From the NCBI GenBank assembly GCA_024636495.1, contig JAGXGZ010000053.1, positions 1 through 64,000 on the forward strand: DNA of 64,000 bases, in the 5' to 3' direction. A program made the translations under genes and the position numbers. The notes beneath the pieces were generated by a model, which worked only from the letters and a program-made list of their open reading frames with translations, made no database searches and was not told the origin of the DNA. This document shows, piece by piece, positions 33,379-42,614 of this stretch. Every line of letters begins with the position of its first letter. Position 1 is the stretch's first letter. The stretch comes from Roseobacter sp. Lineage in GTDB: Bacteria; Pseudomonadota; Alphaproteobacteria; Rhodobacterales; Rhodobacteraceae.

Positions 33379-34425
33379 ATGATGCAGTCATGCCCAGCAC
33401 ACGCCCAGCCGGACCATCCAAAGGTACCGACACCCAAGGTGGGCATCCTGCTGGCCAACCTGGGCACGCCTGATAACTACGATTACTGGTCAATGCGCCG
33501 CTATTTGGGTGAATTCCTGTCAGATCGCCGGGTCATCGACTACAGTCCTTGGTTGTGGCAACCACTGTTGCAGCTGATCATTTTGACCAAACGCCCCTTT
33601 ACCAGCGGTGCCGCGTACAAGTCGATCTGGAACGAAGAAGCAGGGGAAAGCCCGCTTGCAACCATCACCAAAGCGCAAACCGCGAAGGTTAAAGAGGCGA
33701 TGCAGGCGCGGTATGGTGACGCAGTCATCGTCGATTATTGCATGCGATACGGCAATCCATCGACCAAATCCAAGGTTGCAGCATTAACGGCTGCAGGCTG
33801 CCAGAAGATCCTGTTTTTTCCACTTTATCCCCATTACGCCGGGGCCACTTCGGCAACCGCCAACGATGCATTCTTTGCCGCATTGGCCAAGGAAAAATGG
33901 CAACCCGCAGCGCGGACGGTGCAGCCCTATTTTGACCGTCCCGACTATATCGATGCCTTGGCAAATTCGATCGAGCGGTCCTATGCGATGATGGAAACCA
34001 AACCGGACAAGCTATTGTGTTCTTATCACGGCGTCCCAAAACGGTACTTGATGGAAGGTGACCCCTATCATTGCCAATGCCAGAAAACGACGCGCCTGTT
34101 GAAAGAGCGGTTGGGCTGGGATGACACACAGATCATGACGACGTTTCAGTCGAAATTCGGACCGGAGGAATGGCTGCAACCCTACACCGTAGAAGAGGTC
34201 GCGCGTCAGGCAGAAGCCGGCAATAAAAAGATTGCCGTTTGTGCGCCTGCTTTTTCAGCAGACTGCATCGAGACGCTGGAAGAGATCAACGAAGAGATCA
34301 AGGAAAGCTTTGAACATGCGGGCGGAGAGTCGTTCCATTACATCCCATGTCTGAACGACGACGAGATGCACATCAAAGCGTTATCAAACGTGATTGAAGA
34401 GAACCTTCAGGGCTGGATCGACTAG
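33379..34425 (+). CDS. hemH: Ferrochelatase
   Basis: A 348-residue enzyme that inserts ferrous iron into protoporphyrin IX to make haem. Motifs are GILLANLGTPDNYDYWSMRR, KRPFTSGAAYKSIW, FPLYPHYAGATSAT, LLCSYHGVPKRYL with the catalytic His, and VCAPAFSADCIETLEEINEE with the acidic metal-path residues. The length is typical. Several Cys residues near the C-terminal half (YHCQCQK) resemble those in other alphaproteobacterial members. A strong terminator follows about 105 bases after the stop. Confidence 0.97.
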   Translation: MMQSCPAHAQPDHPKVPTPKVGILLANLGTPDNYDYWSMRRYLGEFLSDRRVIDYSPWLWQPLLQLIILTKRPFTSGAAYKSIWNEEAGESPLATITKAQTAKVKEAMQARYGDAVIVDYCMRYGNPSTKSKVAALTAAGCQKILFFPLYPHYAGATSATANDAFFAALAKEKWQPAARTVQPYFDRPDYIDALANSIERSYAMMETKPDKLLCSYHGVPKRYLMEGDPYHCQCQKTTRLLKERLGWDDTQIMTTFQSKFGPEEWLQPYTVEEVARQAEAGNKKIAVCAPAFSADCIETLEEINEEIKESFEHAGGESFHYIPCLNDDEMHIKALSNVIEENLQGWID

Positions 34426-34530
34426 ATCGACAGCGAAAGGTCAGTCTTAGCTCTTCGTGACTTCGCGCCCTTATTGAGGCGCAAGACAAAAGAGTTTCTT
34501 ATGTATTTTTTCCATACAGAAGACATAAAA

Positions 34531-34555
34531 AAAGGCGGTGCAGAACACCGCCTTT
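34531..34555. terminator. Rho-independent terminator between hemH and the small exported protein gene
   Basis: A 10-bp stem (AAAGGCGGTG / CACCGCCTTT) with a 5-base loop, A-rich before and T-rich after, works for both convergent genes. Confidence 0.88.
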
Positions 34556-34577
34556 TTATTCGAGTTGCTAGACTGAA

Positions 34578-34760
34578 TTAGTCTGCAGCAACAGCAGCAG
34601 CAACAACAACGAGCAGCAGCAAAGGAATCAAAATACCCGAGGAAGAGCTTGTGGCTTCTTCAACAATTACGGGTGCTTCGATGATTGGATCTGCCAGCGA
34701 GCCAGCAAATGCATTCGATGCAGCAGCTGTCAATGCAGCGGCGAGAACGAGTTTCTTCAT
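34578..34760 (-). CDS. Small exported protein with C-terminal membrane segment
   Basis: A 60-residue protein. MKKLVLAAALTAAASNAFA is a clear Sec signal peptide. A short acidic stretch (PIIEAPVIVEEATSSSSG) follows, and then a hydrophobic C-terminal helix (ILIPLLLLVVVAAAVAA). The ATG at 34760 has a strong GGAGG upstream. The mature part is only about 40 residues, so it may be a tail-anchored envelope peptide. Similar Ser-rich small proteins seem common in Rhodobacterales, but no function is known to me. It may be highly expressed, judging by its ribosome-binding site and terminator. Confidence 0.75.
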   Translation of the reverse strand: MKKLVLAAALTAAASNAFAGSLADPIIEAPVIVEEATSSSSGILIPLLLLVVVAAAVAAD

Positions 34761-34900
34761 AACATAACCTCCAGAAAAGGCGTGCCTCACAAGGTGATAG
34801 CACGCGCCCAAGACTTACCTCGTGAAACTTTCTAAACAGCATCTGCAGGCAAATGCAAACCCAGATTCAGCGTTTCCGCCGCACAATCGCCAGAATATCG

Positions 34901-35506
34901 TCAAATAAGCAACACTTGCGTGCCGACTTTGGTCAGGTCGAAAAGTTCAGCAATATGTTCATTGTAAAGGCCGATGCAGCCGTTCGACGAACGGCGCCCG
35001 ATCTTGCGCGTGTCATGGGTGCCGTGGATGCGGTAATAGGTCCAGCTTAGGTACAGGGCGTGAGTACCAAGCGGGTTATCCGGGCCGGCTTCGATCACGG
35101 CTGGCCATTCTGGGTTACGCTCCAGCATCGACGGTGTCGGGCGCCATGTCGGGCCAACAACCTTTTGGATAACGCTGGTGCGGCCGCGGCGCGTCAGCTC
35201 GGCTGTGAGCGGTACACTGGACGGATACAGTTTATAAACCGACTGATCTTCGGACCAATAGTGAACTGCGCGGCTATCGATATCCACCAAGACAGCGCCG
35301 TTCTTTGTATTGGTAAAGTAAGGCTGCCATTCCAATGTCCGGAAACTTGATACATTGCGACGAACTGTTTCTGTCAGATCTCTTTCGGTCTCTGTTGTTC
35401 CGTCACCGTTTACGGTGCTTTGCGCAAGCGCTGGCGTCGCAAGTAATGCGGCACTTCCAGCAAGAAATGCCCGGCGCGAAGAGAGGTTGAACTTCTTATC
35501 AGACAT
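34901..35506 (-). CDS. L,D-transpeptidase (YkuD domain), exported
   Basis: A 201-residue periplasmic enzyme that forms 3-3 crosslinks in peptidoglycan or attaches proteins to it. A Tat-like signal (SSRRAFLAGSAALLATPALA) is followed by the YkuD domain. The catalytic motif reads RIHGTHDTRKIGRRSSNG followed by CIGLYN, with the catalytic Cys and the HG pair. Similar proteins in the Rhodobacterales often occur in several copies. It stands apart, with 140 bases to the small exported protein gene and about 170 bases before the CAP lipoprotein gene. Confidence 0.92.
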   Translation of the reverse strand: MSDKKFNLSSRRAFLAGSAALLATPALAQSTVNGDGTTETERDLTETVRRNVSSFRTLEWQPYFTNTKNGAVLVDIDSRAVHYWSEDQSVYKLYPSSVPLTAELTRRGRTSVIQKVVGPTWRPTPSMLERNPEWPAVIEAGPDNPLGTHALYLSWTYYRIHGTHDTRKIGRRSSNGCIGLYNEHIAELFDLTKVGTQVLLI

Positions 35507-35676
35507 TGAATGTCTCCTGAAAATAGCGAAAGCCTTTGGTTAGTAATGATATATGACCCGAAAGTCGCAGTTTCAAATCAAACCATCGTCAACAGGCATA
35601 CTCACGCCGATGTGCGTTTGATCTGCAACGCTGGGCAGGATAAGGCTGCGAAAACCCAAATGCGTGGAGCTGCGCC

Positions 35677-36186
35677 ATGATCCGACTTCTTTCCATCCTT
35701 GTTGCCCTGACAATTGCGTTGACGGCGTGCGCACCTACCCCCTCAACAATGGGCACAGATGGCAAAGCTTTGCCGCGCGCTTACAAAATCAGCAGAGCAG
35801 ATTCAGGCAAGCTTCAGTTCCGTATGCTTGATTCTGTAAACGCTTTGCGCGGGGCATCGGGCATGGCGCAGGTTCAGCTGGATGCAAACCTGAACGCCGC
35901 CGCTGCAACCCATTCCCGCGATATGGCCAACCAGAACCGGCCTTGGCACTTCGGCTCTGACGGGTCGTCCCCCGTCGATCGCATTCAGCGCGTCGGTTAC
36001 ACCGGTTCGCTTGTTGGCGAAGTAATCTCGGAAACATACGAGACAGAGCTGGAAACCCTAGCCGCCTGGATGGAACAGCCTGACACACGCCGGATAATTA
36101 TGGCATCTGACGCAACGAACATGGGCTTTTCGTGGTATCAGGAAAGCAACGGCAAGATCTGGTGGACAATGGTGTTGGGCAAGTAA
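35677..36186 (+). CDS. CAP-domain lipoprotein
   Basis: A 169-residue lipoprotein (lipobox LTAC, Cys at residue 18) with a CAP/SCP domain. LDSVNALRGASGMAQVQLD, LNAAAATHSRDMANQNRPWH and VGEVISETYETELETLAAWM match the family, with the His and Glu of the conserved cavity present. The last part (NMGFSWYQESNGKIWWTMVLGK) is the usual final strand region. Bacterial CAP proteins are extracellular or envelope-bound, with no single known activity. It lies between two L,D-transpeptidase genes, suggesting an envelope-related job. Confidence 0.88.
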   Translation: MIRLLSILVALTIALTACAPTPSTMGTDGKALPRAYKISRADSGKLQFRMLDSVNALRGASGMAQVQLDANLNAAAATHSRDMANQNRPWHFGSDGSSPVDRIQRVGYTGSLVGEVISETYETELETLAAWMEQPDTRRIIMASDATNMGFSWYQESNGKIWWTMVLGK

Positions 36187-36224
36187 CCGTTCAGGCTACT
36201 TGGCACCAATTCTTCAACTGATAT

Positions 36225-36725
36225 TTACGGGTTTAAAGCGATGGGCGTACCATCACCAACCATCGCGTAGATATCTTCGATTTCCTTGTTAGAGACTGCA
36301 ATACAGCCCCAGGTCCAATCGTCACGGTTCTTATCCTTGGCGGTTTTCTGACCATGAATAAAGATGTCGCCACCGGGCTTTTTCTCAAGGGCTGCGGCGA
36401 TTGCCCGATCTTTTTCGTTCGGATACGAGATCCCTAACGACAGGTGGAACTTGCTGTTAGGATTGCGGCGGTCAATCAAATACAGCCCTTCGGGCGTCTT
36501 GCCGTCACCCTCGTGCACTTTGTGGCCAACAGGTGCAAAGCCCAGCTTGAAATTATAGGATTCAAGTACCCGATCCTTGTGCATCAAGAACATCCGGCGG
36601 TCCGCCTTGTTCACGATCACATAGGTAACTTCGGGGCCATTATACCGTTTGAACTTACTATCACCTGCACACCCGGCAAGGGCCACAAGCGCTGTGCCGC
36701 CCAAGATTAGATTTCTGCGTTTCAT
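36225..36725 (-). CDS. L,D-transpeptidase lipoprotein (YkuD domain)
   Basis: A 166-residue lipoprotein. MKRRNLILGGTALVALAGC is a lipoprotein signal with Cys19. The YkuD domain has VIVNKADRRMFLMHKDRVLE, EGDGKTPEGLYLIDRRNPNS, FIHGQKTAKDK and DWTWGCIAVSNKEIEDIYAM with the catalytic Cys. The start at 36725 has GAGG seven bases upstream. A longer frame adds 18 residues before the signal and is unlikely. This is a smaller ErfK/YafK-like type, different from the Tat-exported enzyme nearby. It is the last gene of a long minus-strand run. Confidence 0.9.
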   Translation of the reverse strand: MKRRNLILGGTALVALAGCAGDSKFKRYNGPEVTYVIVNKADRRMFLMHKDRVLESYNFKLGFAPVGHKVHEGDGKTPEGLYLIDRRNPNSKFHLSLGISYPNEKDRAIAAALEKKPGGDIFIHGQKTAKDKNRDDWTWGCIAVSNKEIEDIYAMVGDGTPIALNP

Positions 36726-36809
36726 CAAGATGCCTCGTCTTGCCATGGCCTTTTCGACCTTATCAGCTTCGGTTAGCATGTAGCAAAAATTTTGACGGTC
36801 AAAAAGACG

Positions 36810-37583
36810 TTACTGTCGGGATTTTTCCAACAACTGCTTCTCGATCGCTTCAAGTTTGCGCATCACCTCTTCGCGGTAAAGATCTGTGCGCTCAACTTCC
36901 TCGGCGTTATGCGCGTCTTGCATAGAGTTAACGATAAGACCCACCAAAAGGTTTACCACCGCGAAAGTGGTTACGAGTATGAAGGGTAAAAAGAACATCC
37001 ACGCATATGGATAAATCTCCATCACGGGGCGCACGATTCCCATGGACCAGCTTTCCAGCGTCATGATCTGAAACAGCGAATAAGCACTTGATGGAAGCGA
37101 CCCAAACCACTCAGGGAAATCGCTACCGAACAGTTTGGTGGCGATAACGGACCCGATATAAAAGATGATGGTCATCAGCAAAAACACCGACCCCATGCCG
37201 GGCAGCGCGGTAACAAAACCTTCGACCACGCGACGCAGGCTGGGAGCGACGGAAATAACCCGCAAAACCCGCAGGATACGCAGCGCCCGCAAGACAGAGA
37301 GCCCCTGAACAGCAGGCACCAACGCTATCGCCACCACCGTAAAATCGAATACATTCCAGCCGTTGCAGAAAAATCCTGTGCCACGCCCAATAATTTTAAG
37401 TGTAATTTCGATAATGAAGATGCTTAGGCAAACACTATCCAGAAACAGGATTATCGGCCCATAACGCGCCATGATTTCCGGTGATGTTTCCATCCCCAAC
37501 AACACCGCGTTAAAAAGAATCACGCCAATGATAAAATTACTGACGGCGCGGCCTTCGACCCAGGTATTCAGACGTTCGCGCAT
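36810..37583 (-). CDS. Bacterial voltage-gated sodium channel (NaChBac family)
   Basis: A 257-residue single-repeat six-helix channel forming homotetramers in the inner membrane. The S4 sensor has Arg at 99, 102, 105 and 108 (VLRALRILRVLRVISVAP). The pore loop holds the filter TLESWSM at 175 to 181, close to TLESWAS of NaChBac, so it should pass sodium. S6 (FFLPFILVTTFAVVNLLVGLI) is followed by an acidic then charged coiled-coil tail ending LEAIEKQLLEKSRQ. Marine bacteria may use such channels in sodium homeostasis or motility. It lies 12 bases after an RNA methyltransferase gene in a likely operon. Confidence 0.93.
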   Translation of the reverse strand: MRERLNTWVEGRAVSNFIIGVILFNAVLLGMETSPEIMARYGPIILFLDSVCLSIFIIEITLKIIGRGTGFFCNGWNVFDFTVVAIALVPAVQGLSVLRALRILRVLRVISVAPSLRRVVEGFVTALPGMGSVFLLMTIIFYIGSVIATKLFGSDFPEWFGSLPSSAYSLFQIMTLESWSMGIVRPVMEIYPYAWMFFLPFILVTTFAVVNLLVGLIVNSMQDAHNAEEVERTDLYREEVMRKLEAIEKQLLEKSRQ

Positions 37584-37595
37584 GAATGTGCTGCC

Positions 37596-38834
37596 TTAGT
37601 TACGTTTGCGTTTGACTTCGGGTGCGGTGAACTGCGCCGCAAGCTCCACATGGGATGACCAACGGAACTGGTCAACGACCTGCACCCAATTGAGCGTATA
37701 TCCCGCGCCGATCAAGACCGCCGCGTCGCGCGCAAACGTCACCGGATTGCACGACACATAGGCCACAATCGGCGGCATCGCTTTCACGATTTCGGCGATT
37801 TGCGCCTCTGCCCCGGCACGGGGCGGGTCCAACACAACAGCGTCTGTCTTCGCCAGCTCATCGGGCAACAATGGCCGACGATAAAGGTCGCGCGTCTCGA
37901 ACGTGACGGGCTTGAGCCCCTGCGCCATGCGCCACCCGTGATCCAACGCCGATGTCATACCTGCGTCACCCTCGACCGCGTGAACTTCGGCTTTTTCCGC
38001 CAAAGGAAGGCTGAACGTGCCACAGCCAGCAAAGAGGTCAATAACATGCTTTGCACCGCCAACCGCATCGCGCACAGCGGTGACCAATGACGCCTCGCCT
38101 TGTGGTGTCGCCTGTAGGAAGGTACCGGGCGGCGGCGTCACCTTGGCACCGCCAAAACGCTGAACAGGCGGGGTGCGCATCGCAATGACGTCGCCGTCCC
38201 ACGTCAGGCGCGCAAGGCCAAGACTGTCGCACAGATGCGCCAGTTCCTGCCGCAAAGGCCCGTCCAGCGGCTTGCCGTTTTGAACCGAAATATCCAGACC
38301 CGCACGCGATGTCGTGACTGTAACCGCCAAAGCCGCCTTGCGACTTGTCCCCGCAATCGCCAAGCGTTCGGCGATGGGAATTGCGGCCATCACAGCAGGG
38401 TCCAGCAACTGGCAGCCCGGAATTTCGATCACGACGTCCGACCCGCGCCCGTGAAACCCGACCATCGCACCCTTTTTCGTGCGTTTCGCAGCAAAGGTGG
38501 CACGGCGGCGCGACTGCGCTGGAGATGTCTGGATCGGTTTGAAAACAGTCTCTATCCCGTGGGCATCAAGTGACTGCTTGACCACAGCCAGCTTGAAATC
38601 AGCAACGAAATCATCCGATGCGTGTTGCAACTGGCAGCCACCGCAAGCTTTGAAATGCCGACAGGGGGCGGCCACGCGGTTTTCCGATGGCTTTACGATG
38701 CGGATGTCGGTCAGCGCTTGCCCATCGGGCACGCCGGTGACCACCTCATCCGGAAGGGTCATGGGGGCAAAAAGCGGGCCAGCGGCAATGCCGTCGCCCA
38801 AGTGACCAAGTCGTTGGATTACATATTCTGTCAT
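37596..38834 (-). CDS. Class I SAM-dependent RNA methyltransferase, RumA/TrmA type
   Basis: A 412-residue enzyme that probably makes 5-methyluridine in rRNA or tRNA. An N-terminal TRAM-like domain (YVIQRLGHLGDGIAAGPLFA) is followed by the Fe-S cluster ligands in CRHFKACGGCQLQH. The SAM site is HVIDLFAGCGTFSLPLAEKA. DAVVLDPPRAGAEAQ and YVSCNPVTFARDA hold the catalytic Cys region. The ATG at 38834 gives the normal N-terminus. It cannot be told whether the target is 23S rRNA or tRNA. It follows the ABC exporter pair by 39 bases and precedes the sodium channel by 12. Confidence 0.9.
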   Translation of the reverse strand: MTEYVIQRLGHLGDGIAAGPLFAPMTLPDEVVTGVPDGQALTDIRIVKPSENRVAAPCRHFKACGGCQLQHASDDFVADFKLAVVKQSLDAHGIETVFKPIQTSPAQSRRRATFAAKRTKKGAMVGFHGRGSDVVIEIPGCQLLDPAVMAAIPIAERLAIAGTSRKAALAVTVTTSRAGLDISVQNGKPLDGPLRQELAHLCDSLGLARLTWDGDVIAMRTPPVQRFGGAKVTPPPGTFLQATPQGEASLVTAVRDAVGGAKHVIDLFAGCGTFSLPLAEKAEVHAVEGDAGMTSALDHGWRMAQGLKPVTFETRDLYRRPLLPDELAKTDAVVLDPPRAGAEAQIAEIVKAMPPIVAYVSCNPVTFARDAAVLIGAGYTLNWVQVVDQFRWSSHVELAAQFTAPEVKRKRN

Positions 38835-38873
38835 GCACCGCGCATAGCGCGAAGCAGCCCCCAGCAAAAGCCC

Positions 38874-40706
38874 CTATTCAGCGGCCTTCATATTCAGGAA
38901 ACCGCCCGACTGGCGCTGCCAGTATCGTGCATACAGCCCGTTTTGATCCAACAGACTATCATGCGTGCCAATCTCGACGATCTGCCCCGCATCCATCACG
39001 GCAATGCGGTCCATTTCTGTCAGCGTCGACAAGCGGTGCGCTATGGCCAGCACTGTCTTGCCCTCCATCACGCGGGTCAAGGCGTGCTGGATCGACGCTT
39101 CGACTTCGCTGTCTAGTGCGCTGGTTGCTTCGTCCAGAATAAGGATCGGCGCATCTTTCAGAATGGCGCGGGCCAAGGCGATGCGCTGGCGCTGACCGCC
39201 AGACAGTTTCACGCCGCGTTCACCTAGATGCGCAGCATATCCTTTACGACCCTTGTGGTCTTGCATGTCTTTAATAAATTCATGCGCTTCGGCCTTGGTC
39301 GCGGCGGCGATGACCTCTTCCTCGGTCGCGTCAGGCTTGCCGTAACGAATGTTGTCAAATGCCGACCGGTTGAACATCGCAGTTTCCTGCGTGACCATTC
39401 CGATCTGCCTGCGCAGACTTTCTTGGGTAATTTTTGCAATATCTTGACCGTCGATCAGAATGCGCCCTTTTTCCAATGTATAGAGCCTAAGAAGGAGCGA
39501 AACGAGGCTCGACTTGCCAGCCCCCGACGCACCCACGATGCCCAGCTTTTCGCCCGGTTTGATATCAAGCGCCAGATGCTCAACCCCGCCAGCGCCACGC
39601 CCGTAGGTAAAGCGGATGTCGTCCAGCTTTATCGCGGCCTCATGCACGACCAGATCCTGCGCGCCATCCACATCCCGCAACTGCTGGCGTGGGGTCAGCG
39701 TGCGCATTCCGTCTTCGACTTCGCCCATATTGGCGTAAAGGCCCATCAGCGTGAAACTGACCCAGCCGGTCATCTGCGCGAGCCGCAAAGACACGGCACC
39801 CGTCGCGGCAATATCACCCGCTGTCACAAGCCCAAGCGACCAATACCAAAGCGCGCCGCCCACCAGCAGCACGGGCAGAAGCCCCGCAATGGTCATCAGC
39901 CAAAACCGGAAAGAGACACTAACGCGGCCAAAATCAAGGCTGGTGTCCAGAAATTTACCCATCGCGCCCAGCGCGGCGCGGTCTTCGTGATCGGCATGGG
40001 CAAACAGTTTGACGGTCTTGATGTTAGTGATCGTATCAACCACCTGCCCCGTTACCATCGCCCGCGCCCCTGCCCGCGCCTGCGAAAATTTCCGGATACG
40101 CGGCATGTAATGTCGGATCAGAAACACATAGCCGACCATCCAAAGCACAAGCCCCGCAGCGATGCGCCAATCGACGGTGCCCAGCAGCAGCACGGCACCA
40201 ACAAACGACGCCAGCGCGAAAAGCACGGTGTGGATCATCTCGATCACCACATCAGTCAGCGCCCGGCTGGTTTGCATTTCCTTTTGCGAAATCCGGCCAG
40301 CGAAATCATTGTCGAAAAACGTGACAGCCTGACCCAGCGTGTAACGGTGCAGCCGCGACAACGCGATGTTGAACACATTCGGCCCCACCACAATCGACTG
40401 CATGTAGGAACTGACTCCGAATATAAGGGGTCGCAACACCAAGAAGAATGCAAGGCACCCCAGCAACAGGCCAGTCTGGTCACTGAAAACCGATGACGCC
40501 TCTGACCCAAGCGCCGCATCGACGACCCAGCCCAAGACAAGCGCGGCCAGAACCTCGACCACGCCCGCGGCGATCGAAAGAACCGCCGCCAACGCCAGCG
40601 CATATCCGCAGCCTTTGAGCGTCCAGCGAAAGAACGGCATTAACGTTTGCGGCGGCGCGCCATCGGCTGGTGCGAATGGATCAATCCAATTGGCTATTTT
40701 CATCAT
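38874..40706 (-). CDS. ABC exporter, ATP-binding and permease protein (second of pair)
   Basis: A 610-residue half-transporter of the MsbA/MdlB type. Six membrane helices are predicted in residues 25 to 320. The nucleotide-binding domain has Walker A GASGAGKSS, the signature LSGGQRQRIALARAILKD, Walker B ILILDEATSALD and the switch His in LAIAHRLSTL. Its ATG overlaps the stop of the first partner by four bases, so the two are probably made together and form a heterodimer. Both subunits have intact catalytic motifs. The substrate could be lipid, drug or peptide and cannot be read from the sequence. Confidence 0.92.
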   Translation of the reverse strand: MMKIANWIDPFAPADGAPPQTLMPFFRWTLKGCGYALALAAVLSIAAGVVEVLAALVLGWVVDAALGSEASSVFSDQTGLLLGCLAFFLVLRPLIFGVSSYMQSIVVGPNVFNIALSRLHRYTLGQAVTFFDNDFAGRISQKEMQTSRALTDVVIEMIHTVLFALASFVGAVLLLGTVDWRIAAGLVLWMVGYVFLIRHYMPRIRKFSQARAGARAMVTGQVVDTITNIKTVKLFAHADHEDRAALGAMGKFLDTSLDFGRVSVSFRFWLMTIAGLLPVLLVGGALWYWSLGLVTAGDIAATGAVSLRLAQMTGWVSFTLMGLYANMGEVEDGMRTLTPRQQLRDVDGAQDLVVHEAAIKLDDIRFTYGRGAGGVEHLALDIKPGEKLGIVGASGAGKSSLVSLLLRLYTLEKGRILIDGQDIAKITQESLRRQIGMVTQETAMFNRSAFDNIRYGKPDATEEEVIAAATKAEAHEFIKDMQDHKGRKGYAAHLGERGVKLSGGQRQRIALARAILKDAPILILDEATSALDSEVEASIQHALTRVMEGKTVLAIAHRLSTLTEMDRIAVMDAGQIVEIGTHDSLLDQNGLYARYWQRQSGGFLNMKAAE

Positions 40707-42541
40707 GCGTCATCTTCCGTCGTTAGGAACCCGCCGGATTGCCGACCCCAGAAGACAGCATATAGCCCGCCATTTGACAAAAGCATCTGATGGCTGCCTT
40801 CTTCCACGATCCGTCCCTCATCCATCACAAGAATGCGATCCATCTGGGCAATCGTGGATAAGCGATGCGCGATGGCGATGACGGTCTTGCCTTCCATCAT
40901 GCCGTACAACGTTTCCTGAATGGCGGCCTCGACCTCGCTGTCCAACGCGCTTGTCGCCTCATCCAGCAACAAGATCGGCGCATTTTTGAGGATAACCCGC
41001 GCCAAAGCGATACGCTGGCGTTGACCGCCAGAAAGTTTCACGCCGCGCTCGCCCACCTGCGCGTCATAGCCCGACCGACCATCTGCATCTGCAAGATCGG
41101 TGATGAACCCATGCGCCTGAGCCTGTTTTGCAGCAGCGATCACATCAGCTTCGCTTGCATCCGGGCGCCCGTACAAAATGTTTTCACGGATCGTGCGGTG
41201 CAATAATGCGCTGTCTTGTTGGACCATACCGATATTTTGGCGCAGACTGTCCTGACTAACCTTTGTGATATCTTGACCATCGATCAAAATTCGCCCGTCT
41301 TCCGGATCGTAAAACCGTAAAAGAAGCTTTACGAGGGTCGATTTTCCTGCACCCGAACGCCCGATCAAACCGATTTTTTCACCGGGTTTTACCACCAGAT
41401 CGACGCGGTCCAACCCGCCGGAACCACGGCCATAATGGTGGGACAAACCTTTCATTTCTACACGTCCATCGGTCAGTTCCAACCGCTTGGCACCTGCGTC
41501 ATCTACAAGCGTGATAGGCTGGGCGATCGTCTCCATCCCCTCGGACACGACACCAAGTTGCTGAAAGAATGTCGATAGGGCCCACATGATCCAGGCGGTC
41601 ATCGAATTTAAACGCAATGTCAGCGCCGCAGCGGCGGTGACGGCACCCACTGTCGCATGTCCCGCAGACCACAAGAAAAACGCCCAACCCACGACGCCAA
41701 CGATCAAAAACCCGTTCAGGACGACAAGGCACACATCCATCACCGTAAAAATGCGCATTTCCTTTTGAAACGTGATGCGTGCGTTTTCGATTGCTGATTT
41801 GGCATAATTCACCTCTCGGTCGTGGTGCGCGAACATCTTGACCGAATGGATATTGGTATAGCTGTCAACAACGCGCCCTGTGACCTCGGACCGGGCATCC
41901 GAGGCCGCCTTTGAGGCGACGCCAACGCGCTTGATTGTCCAGTTGGTCAATGCCGCATAAAGCGCGAACCAGATCAAAAGGGGCAACAGTAACTGCCAAT
42001 CCGAAGTCGTCAGCAAGATCGCAGCGCCGATCAGATAGGCCAAGGAATACGAAATCGCATCAAAAACCTGAAAGACCACCTCGCCTGCGGCGGGAGGTGT
42101 TTGCATGATCCGATTGGCGATGCGTCCGGCAAAATCATCCTCGAACCAACCCACAGATTGACGCAGCACCTGCCGATGCGCGCGCCAACGAAACAGCGTG
42201 CCGTAATTGGGCATGATTGCATTGTTCAAAAGCAGAACATCCAGCGCCTGAAGCGCGGGACGCAAGATCAGGATAAACAATGCGACCAGGATAAATTCGG
42301 TCCCGTAGGTCTGCCATATCTCGGCAGGCGATCCCTTCATCAGATCGACCAGACGGCCCATATAATAGATCAGTCCAATTTCGATCGCAGCGACAATGAT
42401 CGACATGATCCCTGTCAGAACAAAGACCTTCTTGAAAGGTTTGCTATAGTCGCGAAAAAACGGCCACAGCCGCGTGGGTGGCGTGTTTTGTTCTGGATAG
42501 TCGACATAGGGGTCAACCAGGTTTTCAAAAAAGCGGAACAT
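40703..42541 (-). CDS. ABC exporter, ATP-binding and permease protein (first of pair)
   Basis: A 612-residue half-transporter with the same layout as its neighbour: membrane helices up to about residue 330, Walker A GRSGAGKST, Q-loop region IGMVQQDSALLHRTIRENIL, signature LSGGQRQRIALARVILKN, Walker B ILLLDEATSALD and switch AIAHRLSTIAQM. The N-terminal end (MFRFFENLVDPYVDYPEQNT) is typical of a Rhodobacterales ABC pair. It heads the probable operon that continues into the RNA methyltransferase, the sodium channel and an L,D-transpeptidase, about 73 bases after the CCA enzyme gene. Confidence 0.92.
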   Translation of the reverse strand: MFRFFENLVDPYVDYPEQNTPPTRLWPFFRDYSKPFKKVFVLTGIMSIIVAAIEIGLIYYMGRLVDLMKGSPAEIWQTYGTEFILVALFILILRPALQALDVLLLNNAIMPNYGTLFRWRAHRQVLRQSVGWFEDDFAGRIANRIMQTPPAAGEVVFQVFDAISYSLAYLIGAAILLTTSDWQLLLPLLIWFALYAALTNWTIKRVGVASKAASDARSEVTGRVVDSYTNIHSVKMFAHHDREVNYAKSAIENARITFQKEMRIFTVMDVCLVVLNGFLIVGVVGWAFFLWSAGHATVGAVTAAAALTLRLNSMTAWIMWALSTFFQQLGVVSEGMETIAQPITLVDDAGAKRLELTDGRVEMKGLSHHYGRGSGGLDRVDLVVKPGEKIGLIGRSGAGKSTLVKLLLRFYDPEDGRILIDGQDITKVSQDSLRQNIGMVQQDSALLHRTIRENILYGRPDASEADVIAAAKQAQAHGFITDLADADGRSGYDAQVGERGVKLSGGQRQRIALARVILKNAPILLLDEATSALDSEVEAAIQETLYGMMEGKTVIAIAHRLSTIAQMDRILVMDEGRIVEEGSHQMLLSNGGLYAVFWGRQSGGFLTTEDDA

Positions 42542-42614
42542 ATCAAACCTATTTGTCAGAGATTATTCTGAGTTACAAAGCACGGCCACCAGAAGGCCAC
42601 AGCAGCGGGGATTG

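Noticed and set aside
39228-40496. Long plus-strand frame opposite the ABC exporter gene
   Set aside because: The sequence is composition-driven and low in recognisable motifs, while the minus strand encodes a complete ABC protein.
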